Below, in pieces: positions 43,735 to 54,141 of a DNA stretch of 64,000 nucleotides (the stretch's first letter is position 1; each line of letters opens with the position of its first letter). Under the pieces are notes generated by a model. It searched no databases. It was not told the origin of the DNA and was given only the letters and a program-made list of their open reading frames with translations. Made by a program: the position numbers and the translations under genes. Source of the stretch: Blastocystis hominis (Eukaryota; Sar; Bigyra; Opalinata; Blastocystidae); assembly GCF_000151665.1 (NCBI RefSeq), contig NW_013171816.1, positions 940,204 to 1,004,203 on the forward strand. Direction: 5' to 3'.

Positions 43735-45179
43735 ATGGACAATGCAATTGCCGGTTTTTGTAGTGTTACTGGTACAGATGCAGAAACAGCACGGAAGTAC
43801 CTAGAAATATCGGAAGGAAATATTGACCAAGCTATTTCTCTGTATTTTGACAATGCCAATATATTTTCTGATCATGCAGCATCTGCTCAAGACAATGATT
43901 CCCCTTCTAGTATAGAATTTGATGAAGATGAGAATTCAATGGAAATGGAGGAGATGGGTCGATCGAACAGAATATATGAGAATCAGGGTAGGACCGTTCA
44001 GTCGAAATTACTTGTAGAAATATATATTCCCAAGGGATCTGACATTCAAAAGTACTCAGTCAGTATATTTGATAATGCGGAGAGTGATAGTAGTGGTTAT
44101 TGCGCGCACTTCATGTAGATCTGGCAGCGACCTATCGTTTACCTGAGGAATTGCGCGGTCCTTATCTTTTGGAATCCGCAAGAGAGCAGGCCATCTACCG
44201 TGAACCGAAAAAGTGGATTTTCCTCTGTTTATTCGTTTGACATATATCTGTCATTCATCCCCAGGAAAAGGGAGATTTCGAGTCTGGTACGATCAATCGC
44301 GACTTGTTCCGCAACCCACTCATTTACGAGATCATGAAGGAGAACTTCATCATCGTCCAACATTTCGTCGATCCCCACACACACACCTTCAGTGAAGGCG
44401 AGCGTCTCCACCAGCTCTACAAATTCGGTGCTCTCCCCTACCTCGCCGTCATCAATCCCCTCACCGGTAGCGAAATGATGCACTTCAACAAGATCGACAT
44501 CGAAAACGCCGACCGTTTCATGGAATACAGTTTCTCCTTTTCCCCCATTCCACTCTAGTCACGGACTTCCTCGCGAAGAACCCCGCCACCAATCTGCCGC
44601 CCATTCTGCCGCCCTCCATCGACTCCAAGACCTCCTTCCTCCACTCTTCGCCCGTTCTCGCCCACATCAAGCGCGAGCCCAAGCCTTCCAAGCGGCCTCG
44701 CCCCATCCCCAGCCCCCTCGTACGCCCGCCCAGCGGGTCGCGGGTCCGCCGGAGCGTCTCTCCCCCGCGGGAATCGCCTCGCGAGTCGGCGCTTGAGCAT
44801 TGTCGCGAGCCGCCGAAGAAAGCGACGGTTGTGGATATCGCGGTGCCGAGTAGGAGAGAAGGGAGCGTGGGACGTAGTGGGCCCGTCGGCGTGTCGGATG
44901 AAGCTGCGGCTGCCGAGCCAGCAGAAAGTGATTTGTGTGAAGAAGGAGGCGACGGTGGCGCAGCTGGTGGAGTTCGTGAAGCACTCGGAGAAGGAGCTGC
45001 AGGGGAAGGAGATTGAGCTGCTGACGGGAGGAAAGCCGCCGGAGAATTTGACGAGCAAGGTGGGCGTGGGGAGAGAGGATGAGATGTAGATGGAGAAGAC
45101 GCTGGAGGAGTTGAAATTGTCTGGGTCTGTGATCATCGTACATTTAATAAATGATGCCAGTGGCGATGTATACGTCTGA
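43735..45179 (+). CDS. UBXN7: UBXN7-like p97/Cdc48 adaptor (UBA-UAS-UBX)
   Basis: It has an N-terminal UBA domain (MDNAIAGFCSVTGTDAETAR), a UAS thioredoxin-like domain (LLESAREQAIY, NRDLFRNPLIYEIMKENFII, LPYLAVINPLTG) and a C-terminal UBX domain (MKLRLPSQQKVICVKKEA ... FELLTG-like IELLTGGKPPEN). UBXN7 links p97 to cullin-RING ligases. No UIM is apparent in the linker. Six introns of 28-30 nt are needed, one in frame (30 nt near 43988). The stop TGA 45177-45179 is genomic. Confidence 0.9.
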
Positions 45180-45184
45180 TGGGC

Positions 45185-45192
45185 TGTTTGTT
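45185..45192 (+). terminator. TGTTTGTT 3'-end element of UBXN7
   Basis: Exact motif five bases past the TGA. Confidence 0.8.
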
Positions 45193-45227
45193 CGAAGAAA
45201 CACGAATACGGTGTTTCATTATTTTTT

Positions 45228-45833
45228 ATGTTGGGAACTACGATTTATAGGAGAGACCGTCTCCGACGGTTGATTGTTATTGCTCTACTCGCGTTTGTAG
45301 CTTACACACTTCTTTTGAGACCGGTGAAGTCTATTCGAGAAGTGAATGTGTATTGGCTTCGTGGTAGCAGTTACGAGTAGTAAACTTGGTAAGGATGGAG
45401 GATCCTCTATTGAGACCCTTGAAGTCGAAGAGCCTGAAAGTGAAATGTTAGCAGAAGAGATATCCGCAGAAGAATTATACATCATCCGCACTCGGAGTAA
45501 TGAATATATATTAATAGTTGATGCGCGCTCGAAAGAGGAATTTGATGAAGCCCATATCAGTGGCGCTTTGCCTCTTGTTGCCGTTCATCTGTCTATTTAT
45601 GTCTAGGAGAAATTTGAAAAGACCGATTTTGACCGTTTCCCAAAGATTAGAGTGTTTTTCTATTCGAACCACCAGGACAGAAGCAAAGAAACAGCGAACT
45701 ACTATGCTTCTCGAGGTATTAAGGCAATCTATTTGAAGGGAGGTCTCACTGAGTGGGACCACGAACAGAGGTTTTTCTTCGTATTGCGTTTTAACTGTGT
45801 AGAGCTCGTCTTGTTGAGCGTTCTAGCCTGTAA
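45228..45833 (+). CDS. Membrane-anchored rhodanese-like protein without catalytic cysteine
   Basis: A transmembrane segment near the N-terminus (LIVIALLAFVAYTLLL) follows a short Arg-rich leader. The rhodanese domain starts ISAEELYIIRTR, contains LIVDARSKEEFDEAHISGALPL and ends YLKGGLTEWDH. The active-site loop, normally C-x(5)-R, reads FFYSNHQDRSKETA, so the sulphur-carrying Cys is replaced and activity is unlikely. Introns are 31, 30 and 32 nt. The stop is TAA 45831-45833. It is probably a regulatory or binding module facing the lumen or cytosol; the topology is not certain. Confidence 0.8.
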
Positions 45834-45869
45834 GAGAAATAATCAGCAATTTGCTATTCTTTGTATGGT

Positions 45870-45877
45870 TGTTTGTT
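45870..45877 (+). terminator. TGTTTGTT 3'-end element of the rhodanese gene
   Basis: Exact motif 36 bases after the TAA. Confidence 0.75.
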
Positions 45878-45942
45878 GCATAATCGACGAAATCCACACC
45901 TTTGATCGAACAATCCAGCGCGAAAATAAGATATCCGAGAAG

Positions 45943-45948
45943 AAAAAA
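45943..45948 (-). terminator. Pol III oligo-T terminator of tRNA-Sec
   Basis: Six T residues on the minus strand start four bases past the tRNA 3' end at 45953. Confidence 0.8.
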
Positions 45949-45952
45949 TTGG

Positions 45953-46039
45953 CGCAGGTCAGGCAGAATCGAACTGCTGGGCAGTTACTCCCCTACGGAT
46001 TTGAAGTCCGCACCCAACACCAGCTGGGCTCAGTCCTGC
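45953..46039 (-). tRNA. trnU(UCA): tRNA-Sec (anticodon UCA)
   Basis: This 87-base gene folds as selenocysteine tRNA. It has a long acceptor (9 positions, 7 paired: GCAGGACTG with CTGACCTGC) and the six-base-pair D stem typical of Sec (CCCAGC-TGGT-GTTGGG). The anticodon arm CGGA-CTTCAAA-TCCG carries TCA (plus positions 46002-46004). A long variable arm and a four-pair T stem GCAG-TTCGATT-CTGC follow, with B-box GTTCGATTC. CCA follows the discriminator G in the genome (45950-45952), perhaps by chance. A T6 Pol III terminator follows. It implies that UGA can be decoded as selenocysteine. A suppressor Ser-UCA tRNA is the alternative, but the D stem argues for Sec. Confidence 0.85.
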
Positions 46040-46104
46040 ATCATATGCTACTTGAATTCATAGCCTTTAAGGGTTTTGTTACGTGCCTTGTTATTTTTTT
46101 CCAA

Positions 46105-46112
46105 AACAAACA
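46105..46112 (-). terminator. TGTTTGTT 3'-end element of SCAR/WAVE
   Basis: Exact motif on the minus strand, 13 bases past the TAA at 46126-46128. Confidence 0.8.
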
Positions 46113-46125
46113 ACACTTTTGCACA

Positions 46126-48216
46126 TTAATCGGAAAAATCAAAACGAGAATCGTCGCTGTCGGTGTTGCTGTCGGAGTCGAAGCATTCCAAACGACTTCT
46201 CATCAAATCCGCTAGCGAGGGCTCTTGATTTGGCTTCTTTTCTTGCGTGTCCTTAGGAGATTTTGTTTTATCCACTTTTCGAAGATTCGCCAAATTGAAA
46301 TTCCGAATTTCATCAAGCAGCGGATTTCCTCCAGACTTTGGCGCCTCACTCTTTTCTCCATCCTCGCACACTTTCAGCGTATTTTGTCCACTCCGAATTT
46401 CATGCATCACGAACTTGCCATATCGCTTGCTTCCGGAATTCCCTCCCAGCGTTCCATTGCGGCGAATCGTCCCCGACCTGCTTCCCAGCGTGCCCTGGCT
46501 GCTCTTTCGTTCGTGTTTGTGCTGCAACGCTTCCTGCCGCGCCGCTCCCTTCTGCCGAATCTCCGCCAAGAAATCCGCGGGAAGCGCCCTCGCCGGTCTT
46601 TCCACGGCCTCCGCAGGAGCCGATTGGGGAGCCGATTGGGGAGCCGATTGGGAGACGGTTCGGCTGGGCTCGGATGGCTCGGGTTCCTTGGATCGCGCCA
46701 TTCGCTCCGCGCCCTTCTTCCGAATTTCCGCCAAGAAATCCGCGGGGAGCGGCTTGGGAGGAGGAGTGGAAGTGGAGCTCGCGGGCTTGAGCGGCTTCTC
46801 GGGCGGACGCCTCGTCGATATGGCGGCAGCGGCCTTGGAGGATTCGGAGGATTCGCTGGGTTCGCTGGGTTCACTGGGCTCCTTGGATCGCGCCATTCGC
46901 TCGGCTCCTTTCTGCCGAATCTCCGCGAGGAAATTGGCGGGAAGCGGCCTGGAGGGGGGAACGGACCCAGCCGACGAAGAAGCCGACGAAGAAGAAGCCG
47001 ATGAAGAAGCCGATGAAGTCGATTGGATAGACTGGGTGAGCTGAGAGGATTGAGAGGATTGCGCGGACTGGGCTTCGATTTCTTTGGATCGCGCCATTCG
47101 CTCGGCTCCTTTCTGCCGGATCTCCGCCAAGAAATCCGCGGGCGGGCGATAACTCGCTCCGGGCTCCGCCTTGGCGTCCTCCGAGCCCCGCGAACTCCGC
47201 GAACTCCGCGAACTCCGCGAACTCCGCGAATCCTCCTTCGCCACGGGCTTCGCGGACTGCGGCGGTGGCGGTGGCGGCGTTTTCTTCTCTGCGGGCTTCG
47301 CGGCCTGCGAAATGGGCGGCGATGGCGGCGTTTTCTTCTCTGAAGGCAGATCGGACTGCGAAATAGAGGAGGCGCTGTGCTTCTTCTCGCTAGGCAGATC
47401 GGAGTGGACGGAACTCTTCAAGCTGCTGGTGTTGCTGCTTCGGAGATGTGCTCGATCGGAGGAGTCGTCGTAGTCGGCGGGGAGCGGTGAAAACTCGTCT
47501 TCGTAGAGGGCACAGGACGAGGAGAGGCGGATGCTCGGCTGGAGAATCGAGCTCCTTGCGAATGTAGAAAAAATCGACGTCGATTCATTCGCTGGAGCAG
47601 TGGAACGAGGCACGGAAGCACGATGATGAACCTCGATGGAGGACTTCGGAATGATGGACACAAATTCTTTCTCTAACACGGAGGTCTGGCGGTTGAAACC
47701 ACGCTCCAGTACATACATCGATTTCTATAACAGAGGAAAACGTATCAAACTTGGGAATCGGGATCTGATGACGGTCAAGGTTATCAGTCTTCTTCTGTAA
47801 GGAAAAGAAGTCGAATGGAGCCAAGTACGGCTCCTCAGGCTCTGAAGCTTACCAAAACAGATTTCTCTCTTACTTTTGGACTCACTAAACAGCTCTTCAG
47901 GGTTTATAGTTTCCAAATAATGCTGCTTTTCGTTCACCTTCTTTTGATACTCGGCAACAGACTTTTGAGCCTCTCCAATGCGCTTGTTGATGTAGTACAT
48001 TCGGTCTTTAACCTTATCTAAAACAGTCTTGCAATGCTGAGAGACTTGAGCTTAAATTAATAAAGAAAACATGGCATTACCGACTTGGTTATAGAGAGCT
48101 ATCGCTGATGCTACATTTGTTACAGAAATCACTTGCGAAAGATCATCGGTTGAATCACGGCATAAAACGTTTAACACGCCAGGATCGACATCCCGGAATA
48201 TAGGAATTTCGTTCAT
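46126..48216 (-). CDS. WASF: SCAR/WAVE actin nucleation-promoting factor with repeated WH2-like units
   Basis: The N-terminus carries the SCAR homology region (VTNVASAIALYNQVGNAM; coiled coil; KKTDNLDRHQIPIPKFDTF, cf. DRKTLPIPLQETYD). A Ser/Pro-rich central part contains four near-identical units FLAEIRQKGAERMARSKE (about 47110, 46900, 46720 and 46570 on the plus coordinates). Two more WH2-like helices follow (MHEIRSGQNTLKV, LLDEIRNFNLANLRKV). A central/acidic end (LADLMRSRLECFDSDSN ... FDFSD) would activate Arp2/3. Introns are near 48065-48095 (30), 47843-47875 (about 26) and 47680-47711 (31). The first 50 residues precede the usual SHD start. Four extra WH2-like repeats are unlike the single WH2 of animal WAVE. 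Confidence 0.8.
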
Positions 48217-48323
48217 ATCTCACAGATTACTAGATTTATGGGATTTTCGTTATTTCGCAATTCCAAAAGTTCTGAGGATTTCACAACCTTTCTTACAGAC
48301 TCATTTTTCTCTCCTGAAAACCA

Positions 48324-51300
48324 ATGGAAGACAAAAAGAAACTCAAGTTGAAGAAGTCTAAGAAAAGAGACAACTCTTCCATCCTTTCAGAGGAGCTGAA
48401 ACAAGCCTTAGGTGGAACAGCCGATATTATTGTCGATAACAAGGTTTCCAGAGAGGAGAAAAGAAGAAAGAAGATGAAAGAGGAGAAATTGGCAAAGAAA
48501 GCAGAACAAAAAGGAAAGCGTGCGAAAAAGCGCGAGGAACTGGAAGTAATGCATTACTTGTATACTTAACAATAGAAAAAGAAGCAAATGAAGATTCTTC
48601 ACGATAAAATGCTGGAGGAGATTCAAAAGAAGCAGTTGAATTCAGCAGAATTGAGTGTCTTCACGCCTACGGGAGCATTGGGAAAGAAAGCAACCAAAAA
48701 GGAGCGAGTCAAGCAAGCGTTTTACAAGGAAAAGCTGGGTATGAAGCTTAACGAAGAGGAAGATGCGATTCTCCATGTTAGAATTGAGAAACCTGAAGAT
48801 AACCCCGATACAAAGGAGGAGCACGAAGAAGAAGAAGAAGAAGAAGAAGAAGAAGAGTCGTGTGAAGAGGGAGTAGAAACACAAGAAGCTCCTACTGAAG
48901 GTACCTTCATCGATCCTTTGGAAGAATCGGATAACAATAATGAAGAAAAAGAAGAAGAAGAAGAAGAAGAAGAAGAAGATACAGGTCCTAAAGGTCCTAC
49001 GTATTTTGAAGAAATCAACAAGGTAATGGAATCAGCTCCCAAAGGAATCAATCTCCGTATCAATGACGATTCGGTGGAGGATCTTCGACGAATCAAAGAG
49101 GACTTGGAAGCAGCCATTCCCAGTGATCTCAAAAAGAAAGCGTACTTTATAAATGTGAATCGAAAGCCGGAAATCACAGCGATTCGAAGCCAGCTTCCAG
49201 TGTGTGCAATGGAACAGGAGATCATGGAAGCGGTCAATTACCACGACGTGGTTATTATTTGCGGAGAAACGGGAAGTGGAAAAACGACTCAGGTTGGAAT
49301 GAAACACGCGCCTGATCCTTAGGTTCCTCAGTTTTTGTATGAAGCTGGCTATGGAGCCGATGAAAGTGGCCATCCAGGAATGATCGGAATCACGCAGCCT
49401 CGTCGTGTCGCCGCTGTTTCCATGGCGCGTCGTGTCGCTGACGAACTGAATAGCACGTGCGATGGGAAAGGACTTGTGGGATATCAGATCCGATACGATC
49501 ATCACACGGTGGGTCCCAACACGAAAGTGAAATTCATGACTGATGGTATTCTGCTGAAAGAAGTGAGCATGGGGATGAGTTCTCATCGTAGATCCAATCT
49601 GATTTCATTCTTCGCTCCTACAGTGCGATTCTATTGGATGAAGCTCACGAACGCAACCTCAATACGGATCTTCTTCTTGGATTGCTCTCTCGCATTATCC
49701 CTCTGCGTTCACAGCTCTATTCGGAAGGCAAAGTGAAATCGAAGCTGAAACTCATCATCATGTCCGCCACACTGAAAGTCGAAGACTTCAAAAACCCCGT
49801 TCTTTTTCCTACAACGCCTCCGATCATTCATGTGCAAGCGCGAATGTACCCCGTCGGCGTTCACTTTGCGAAGAAGACCGAAATGGACGATTATGTGGGC
49901 GCTGCCTATAAGAAGGTCGTTCAGATTCATAAGCGACTTCCTGATGGAGGCATTCTCGTGTTTTTAACTGGGCAGCAAGAAATCGAAACGTTGTGTCGCA
50001 AGTTAAACTCGAAGTGGGAGTATTGGCTGGGTTTCTAACTCGCAGATTCTCTCCGACGGCGGTGGCAAAGCGAAAGAAAGAATTGAAGGAGCGTAATGAA
50101 GGAGAAGACGAGCCAGAATCAATGATCATCCAGCCAACAAAACTTCCAAACGGCGAAGAAGACGTGACTGTCGACCATTTAGCCGTGTACGAAGAAGATT
50201 CTGACATCGAAGAAGAAGGCGAAGTGCCTTTCGAGAAAGGCCCCGATGCGTTCTACGACGACATTAGCCAATCCACTGCTCCGATGCACGTGCTCCCTCT
50301 CTATTCATTGCTGGACGAGAAGAAGCAGCTTCGGATTTGGGACCCCATTCCAGAAGGCGAGCGACTGGTTGTGGTGGCGACGAACGTCGCTGAAACGAGT
50401 ATCACGATCCCCAACATCAAATACGTCGTCGATTGCGGCCGCGCCAAAGAGAAAGTGTGGGAGAAAGAGACTGGAATCTGCGAGTATAAAGTGCAGTGGA
50501 TCTCGCAAGCGTCTGCAGAGCAGCGTCAGGGCCGCGCTGGTCGCGTAGCGCCCGGGCATTGCTATCGACTGTACTCCGCAGCGGTGTTCCAGCAGCAGTT
50601 CCCGGTCTGGGACACGCCGGAAGTGTGCCGAACGCCGCTGGAGGACACGGTGCTTCTGATGAAAGACATGGGGATCAAGAACGTGGAGTCGTTCCCCTTC
50701 CCTACGCAGCCGGACGCTGCGTCGCTGCACGCGGCTGTGGAGATTCTGCGCGCGTTGGGAGCAGTGGACGGGTCGAAGGACGAGATCACGGTACTGGGGA
50801 AGGAAATGATGAAATACCCGGTGGGAGTGCGATACGCGAAGATGATCGTGCTGGCGAGGGAGAGAGAAAACGTGCTGCCGCTGGTGGTGGGAATCATCGC
50901 GGCGCTGACGGGACGAACGCCGATAATCCGACCGGAAGAATTGTTAATGCGGGAGAATGGAAACGAAAACAATGAAAACAATGGAAACAATGGAAATGAA
51001 AATGAAAATGAAAACAAGGAGGATGAAAATGAAAACAAGGAGGATGAAATGGAGATCGAGAACGAGACGACCGATCCAACAGAAGAGAACGAAGAATTGA
51101 AGAAATGTCGAGAGTCTCTTCTGTTGTGGAGAGACGCTTCTTCGGACGCCCTTTCTTCGCTTCGTCTTCTCGGCGCTTTTCTCCACACAAACACGCCTTC
51201 TCTATTCTGCAAAGAGCACTTCCTTCGCGAGAAATCAATGCGTGAAATGGTCGATCTCCGAAAACAAATCAACCGCCTTCTCATCTCGCAGCAGCCTTCC

Positions 51301-52221
51301 CTCAGCGCCGTTCTCTCAAAGCCTCTCGTTCCCCCAACCTCCAAACAAGCGACGATTCTTCGACAGATCGTCGCGGCGGGGTTTATCGATCACGTCGCGC
51401 GAAGAATGACGCCTTCGGAAGCACGTGATATCGATATCCCGCGGGGAAAAGTCCCGTATCTCACAACGACTCTCAATGAACTCACGCCTGCTTTTATTCA
51501 TCGAGAAAGCTTTGTGCTTCCAATCAAAACGAGTGACTACGTGAGAGTTGGAATCGTGTTTTTTATGAATAGGACAAATATCCGGACTATTTTGTGTTCC
51601 AAGATATGGTTCAAAAGAAAGGAAGGTAGGAATTGCAGTGTGATGTAGATAATGGATAGAATCTTTTTGCGAGGCGTTACAACGATTAACAAATCCTGGC
51701 TTCCGAGTCTTTCAGGCGAAGGTCCTCTCTGTGTTTATTCTTCGCCTCTCGAAACGCCGCAACCGTTTTATGATCCAAAGAAAGAGGAGATGATGTGTTA
51801 TGTGATCCCGCGGTTTGGTTCGCATCTCTGGGAATTGTCTGCGTATTGTCGCAAGTTCCCGCAGTCGGATCCCTCGATTTATAAATGGTTTGGAAAGCAG
51901 CTGCTGGAGGGAAAGGTCATTCCGGAGTTTGCGATTTTGGTCTCGTTTTATTCGTCTTCTCCGGCCATGTTGACCAAACCCCAGCTTCCGATTAAAGGAA
52001 TGGCGCTGCTGAACGCGTTGCAAAGAGAGAAGGTTGTGACGCGAACGAGTTTGCTGAAGATTTGGGAGCGGAATAGGATCTTTTTGAAGGCGGAGCTGAC
52101 TGCGTGGGTGCTGCCTCGCTATCTGGATATTCTCACCACGATTTGGCCGTATATTATTGTTGGAAAGAGTGTGCCAGACTCCATTTTGGATGCGATTAAA
52201 GTGAAGTATGATGTAAAATAG
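48324..52221 (+). CDS. DHX37: DEAH-box helicase DHX37/Dhr1
   Basis: Dhr1 unwinds U3 snoRNA from pre-18S rRNA. It has a Lys-rich leader, polyglutamate tracts (48820-48860, 48945-48980), then motif [10 protein letters not shown], motif Ia [10 protein letters not shown], motif II DEAH, motif III SAT, motif [11 protein letters not shown] and motif [10 protein letters not shown]. Ratchet/WH, OB and a DHX37-specific C-terminal domain follow. An Asn/Glu insert ([10 protein letters not shown], 50955-51060) sits in the ratchet region. Seven introns (29-34 nt) agree in phase. The stop TAG 52219-52221 is genomic. Shares ribosome-biogenesis context with NOM1 and NOB1 in this window. Confidence 0.95.
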
Positions 52222-52237
52222 GGAGTTGTTTAGAATA

Positions 52238-52245
52238 TGTTTGTT
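52238..52245 (+). terminator. TGTTTGTT of DHX37
   Basis: Exact motif. One base separates it from the opposite-strand element of GT31. Confidence 0.8.
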
Positions 52246-52246
52246 G

Positions 52247-52254
52247 AAAAAACA
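52247..52254 (-). terminator. TGTTTTTT variant that decides the GT31 stop
   Basis: On the minus strand it lies four bases after the T (complement of 52259) that opens codon TCC. Confidence 0.65.
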
Positions 52255-52258
52255 AGGG

Positions 52259-53423
52259 ATTGATGATGATACAGCTTCCAAATTACCTTTAAATCGATGG
52301 GAGAGTAGCGATGGGCAGCAGCGACATGTGTGAAAAAGAGATTGGAGATAGGAACTTGGTCCCAGTAAAGATACCCACGATCAGGGGTGATTCGTAGCTT
52401 GTAATGACGGAAAATCTGACCATAATAAACATCGTCAATGTAGTGAATTGGTCGAATGACATTGGAAGCATTGATCACCTTCCCCAACACATCAGCGGAC
52501 CATATGTAAAAACAACCTGATACGTAAGCAGGAAACCGATCTTCGGCGAATAACCACTTGGGGAAATAGTACTTGCTTAGCGGGTGTCGAATTGGAACTC
52601 CTCCATCAATCAACACTCCATAAATGAAATCTTTCTTGGGGTATGGAATGAGCTTCTTCATGATCAGATCGGGATTCACGAACATATCTGAATCAGATCG
52701 AATGATGAATTTGGCAGAGGGAATGTGGTTCGCTATCCAAGAATAGGAAGAGAACTGAAGCCGAGTCAAATTGAGGTAACTGTTTCTGAATGGGAACTGT
52801 ACAATATCATTGAATTGCTCGGCTTCTTCTTTCAAAAACTGGTCGACATAAGGGCTTATGTCACTCGTAGCACAACAGAATACGCATTTCACCTTCTTAT
52901 TCTTTGTGAGAGTGGAGTTGCACCATGTGGCTCGAATCGCTATTCGCTCTATGTACTGTGATGGCGATGTTGGAATAGCGATGATCACTTGGGTATCGTT
53001 GTACTCGTTGATTTCTGGCTCAATCACTGCTGGGTAAATGATGGGATCTCTCATCACCAATTCGCTGTCCTTGTATGGTTTGGAAGCAATCATATTTTCA
53101 GCCGAGTCGTGAGATAGACATTGCTTGTTATTTTTTTGAAAGCAAAGCAATTCGTCCTCTACCAACTGGTCAAGTTGAGCCGTTGCTCGTTTTACATATT
53201 CTTGATAATTGTGTTCAAGCAGGAAATTAGGCAGTAACTTATCTCGAATATCCGAATAAAGTAAAGGATGAGAAATCTCGAGAGTTGTATTCCAAGACAG
53301 AAATATTGGAAGATACCGGGTACTTTCCATCACCGTCGTCCCAATCCTTGATATTTCATACCTGGCTCTCTCAAAGAACATCGAAAGACCTAGAAGCGAG
53401 AGGAACAGCAAAGGGAGGTTCAT
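52259..53423 (-). CDS. GT31-family beta-1,3-glycosyltransferase
   Basis: A type II Golgi enzyme with an N-terminal signal anchor (LPLLFLSLLGLSMFF). GT31 motifs are AIRATWC, the metal-binding DxD in RSDSDMFVNPD, FPAYVSGCFYIWS and the acidic IDDVYYGQI. Several NxS/T sites lie in the stem. Single exon. The frame has a TAA at 52230. The 3' element places the mRNA end 29 bases earlier, at the T opposite 52259 (...KLYHHQ), so poly(A) completes UAA. Acceptor specificity is unknown. Confidence 0.88.
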
Positions 53424-53533
53424 TCAACAAACAATAAGAAATCTTCGCCTTCTCATTTCAAATAGTCTTGATAATTACTATGCTTTGATTTTATCGAATA
53501 ATTGATTATAGCCATCAAATCCTACAAATAATC

Positions 53534-54076
53534 CTATTCAGATGAACAAACATCCACAGAAGGCAGTTGCTTTCCTTTCTGCTTCTCGTAAACACATTTT
53601 CCTGGAGATGATCCAAGTTAAATACACCAAACCATCAATAAAAATCTCGAACGTACTGGAGAACTTGATAAGGTAGGAAGCCACAAAGAAGAGAACGGCG
53701 ATGACGTACCACACCATTATTGTGTCAGATATCTTTTCTTCGAGCCAAGTAAAGTCGTAAAACCAAATCAAATCCAAAATCTGTTTATAAGTAATTCTAA
53801 ATATACAGTACAGGACGATTGAACATGAGAACCAAGAAAATCAGGCAGGAAATCGACAAACATGTAAAACTAGCAATCTACAAGTTAGAAAAAAGATCTG
53901 TAACATGCTTCAATATTTTTAGGTAATCTTTTTATTCTGTGCACATACTGAACGTCCGATGAGTACTTCTCGCTGATGAGTTTACCCAGTACACGAGCCG
54001 TATTTTCGTACTTTCTTCTGTCACATCTACCGACGAATATAGAGATTGGAGGGAGTTGCGCCTTCTTCTTTCCCAT
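53534..54076 (-). CDS. SELENOT: SELENOT-family (selenoprotein T) homologue without selenocysteine
   Basis: This is an ER-membrane thioredoxin-like oxidoreductase family. The N-terminal block (FVGRCDRRKYENTARVLGKL), IASFTCLSISCLIFLVLMF, WYVIAVLFFVASYLIKFSST followed by FEIFIDG, and VYEKQKGKQLPS align with SELENOT in order. The redox motif CxxU is here VxxC: one Cys, no UGA. Two 31 nt introns (near 53778-53808 and 53613-53643) are in phase. The junction before IASF (about 53900-53930) is unresolved by GT-AG rules. An in-coding TGTTTGTT (53545-53552) sits just before TAG 53534-53536, so the real 3' end needs checking. A tRNA-Sec gene lies 7.5 kb away. Confidence 0.7.
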
Positions 54077-54102
54077 TCTAAAGATGGATTTAAATAAGAT
54101 CA

Positions 54103-54110
54103 AACAAACA
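54103..54110 (-). terminator. TGTTTGTT 3'-end element of TAF6
   Basis: Exact motif on the minus strand, 31 bases past the TAA and 27 bases before the SELENOT-like ATG. Confidence 0.75.
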
Positions 54111-54141
54111 GGGGTAATTCAAAAGGCTACAATATTATTAA

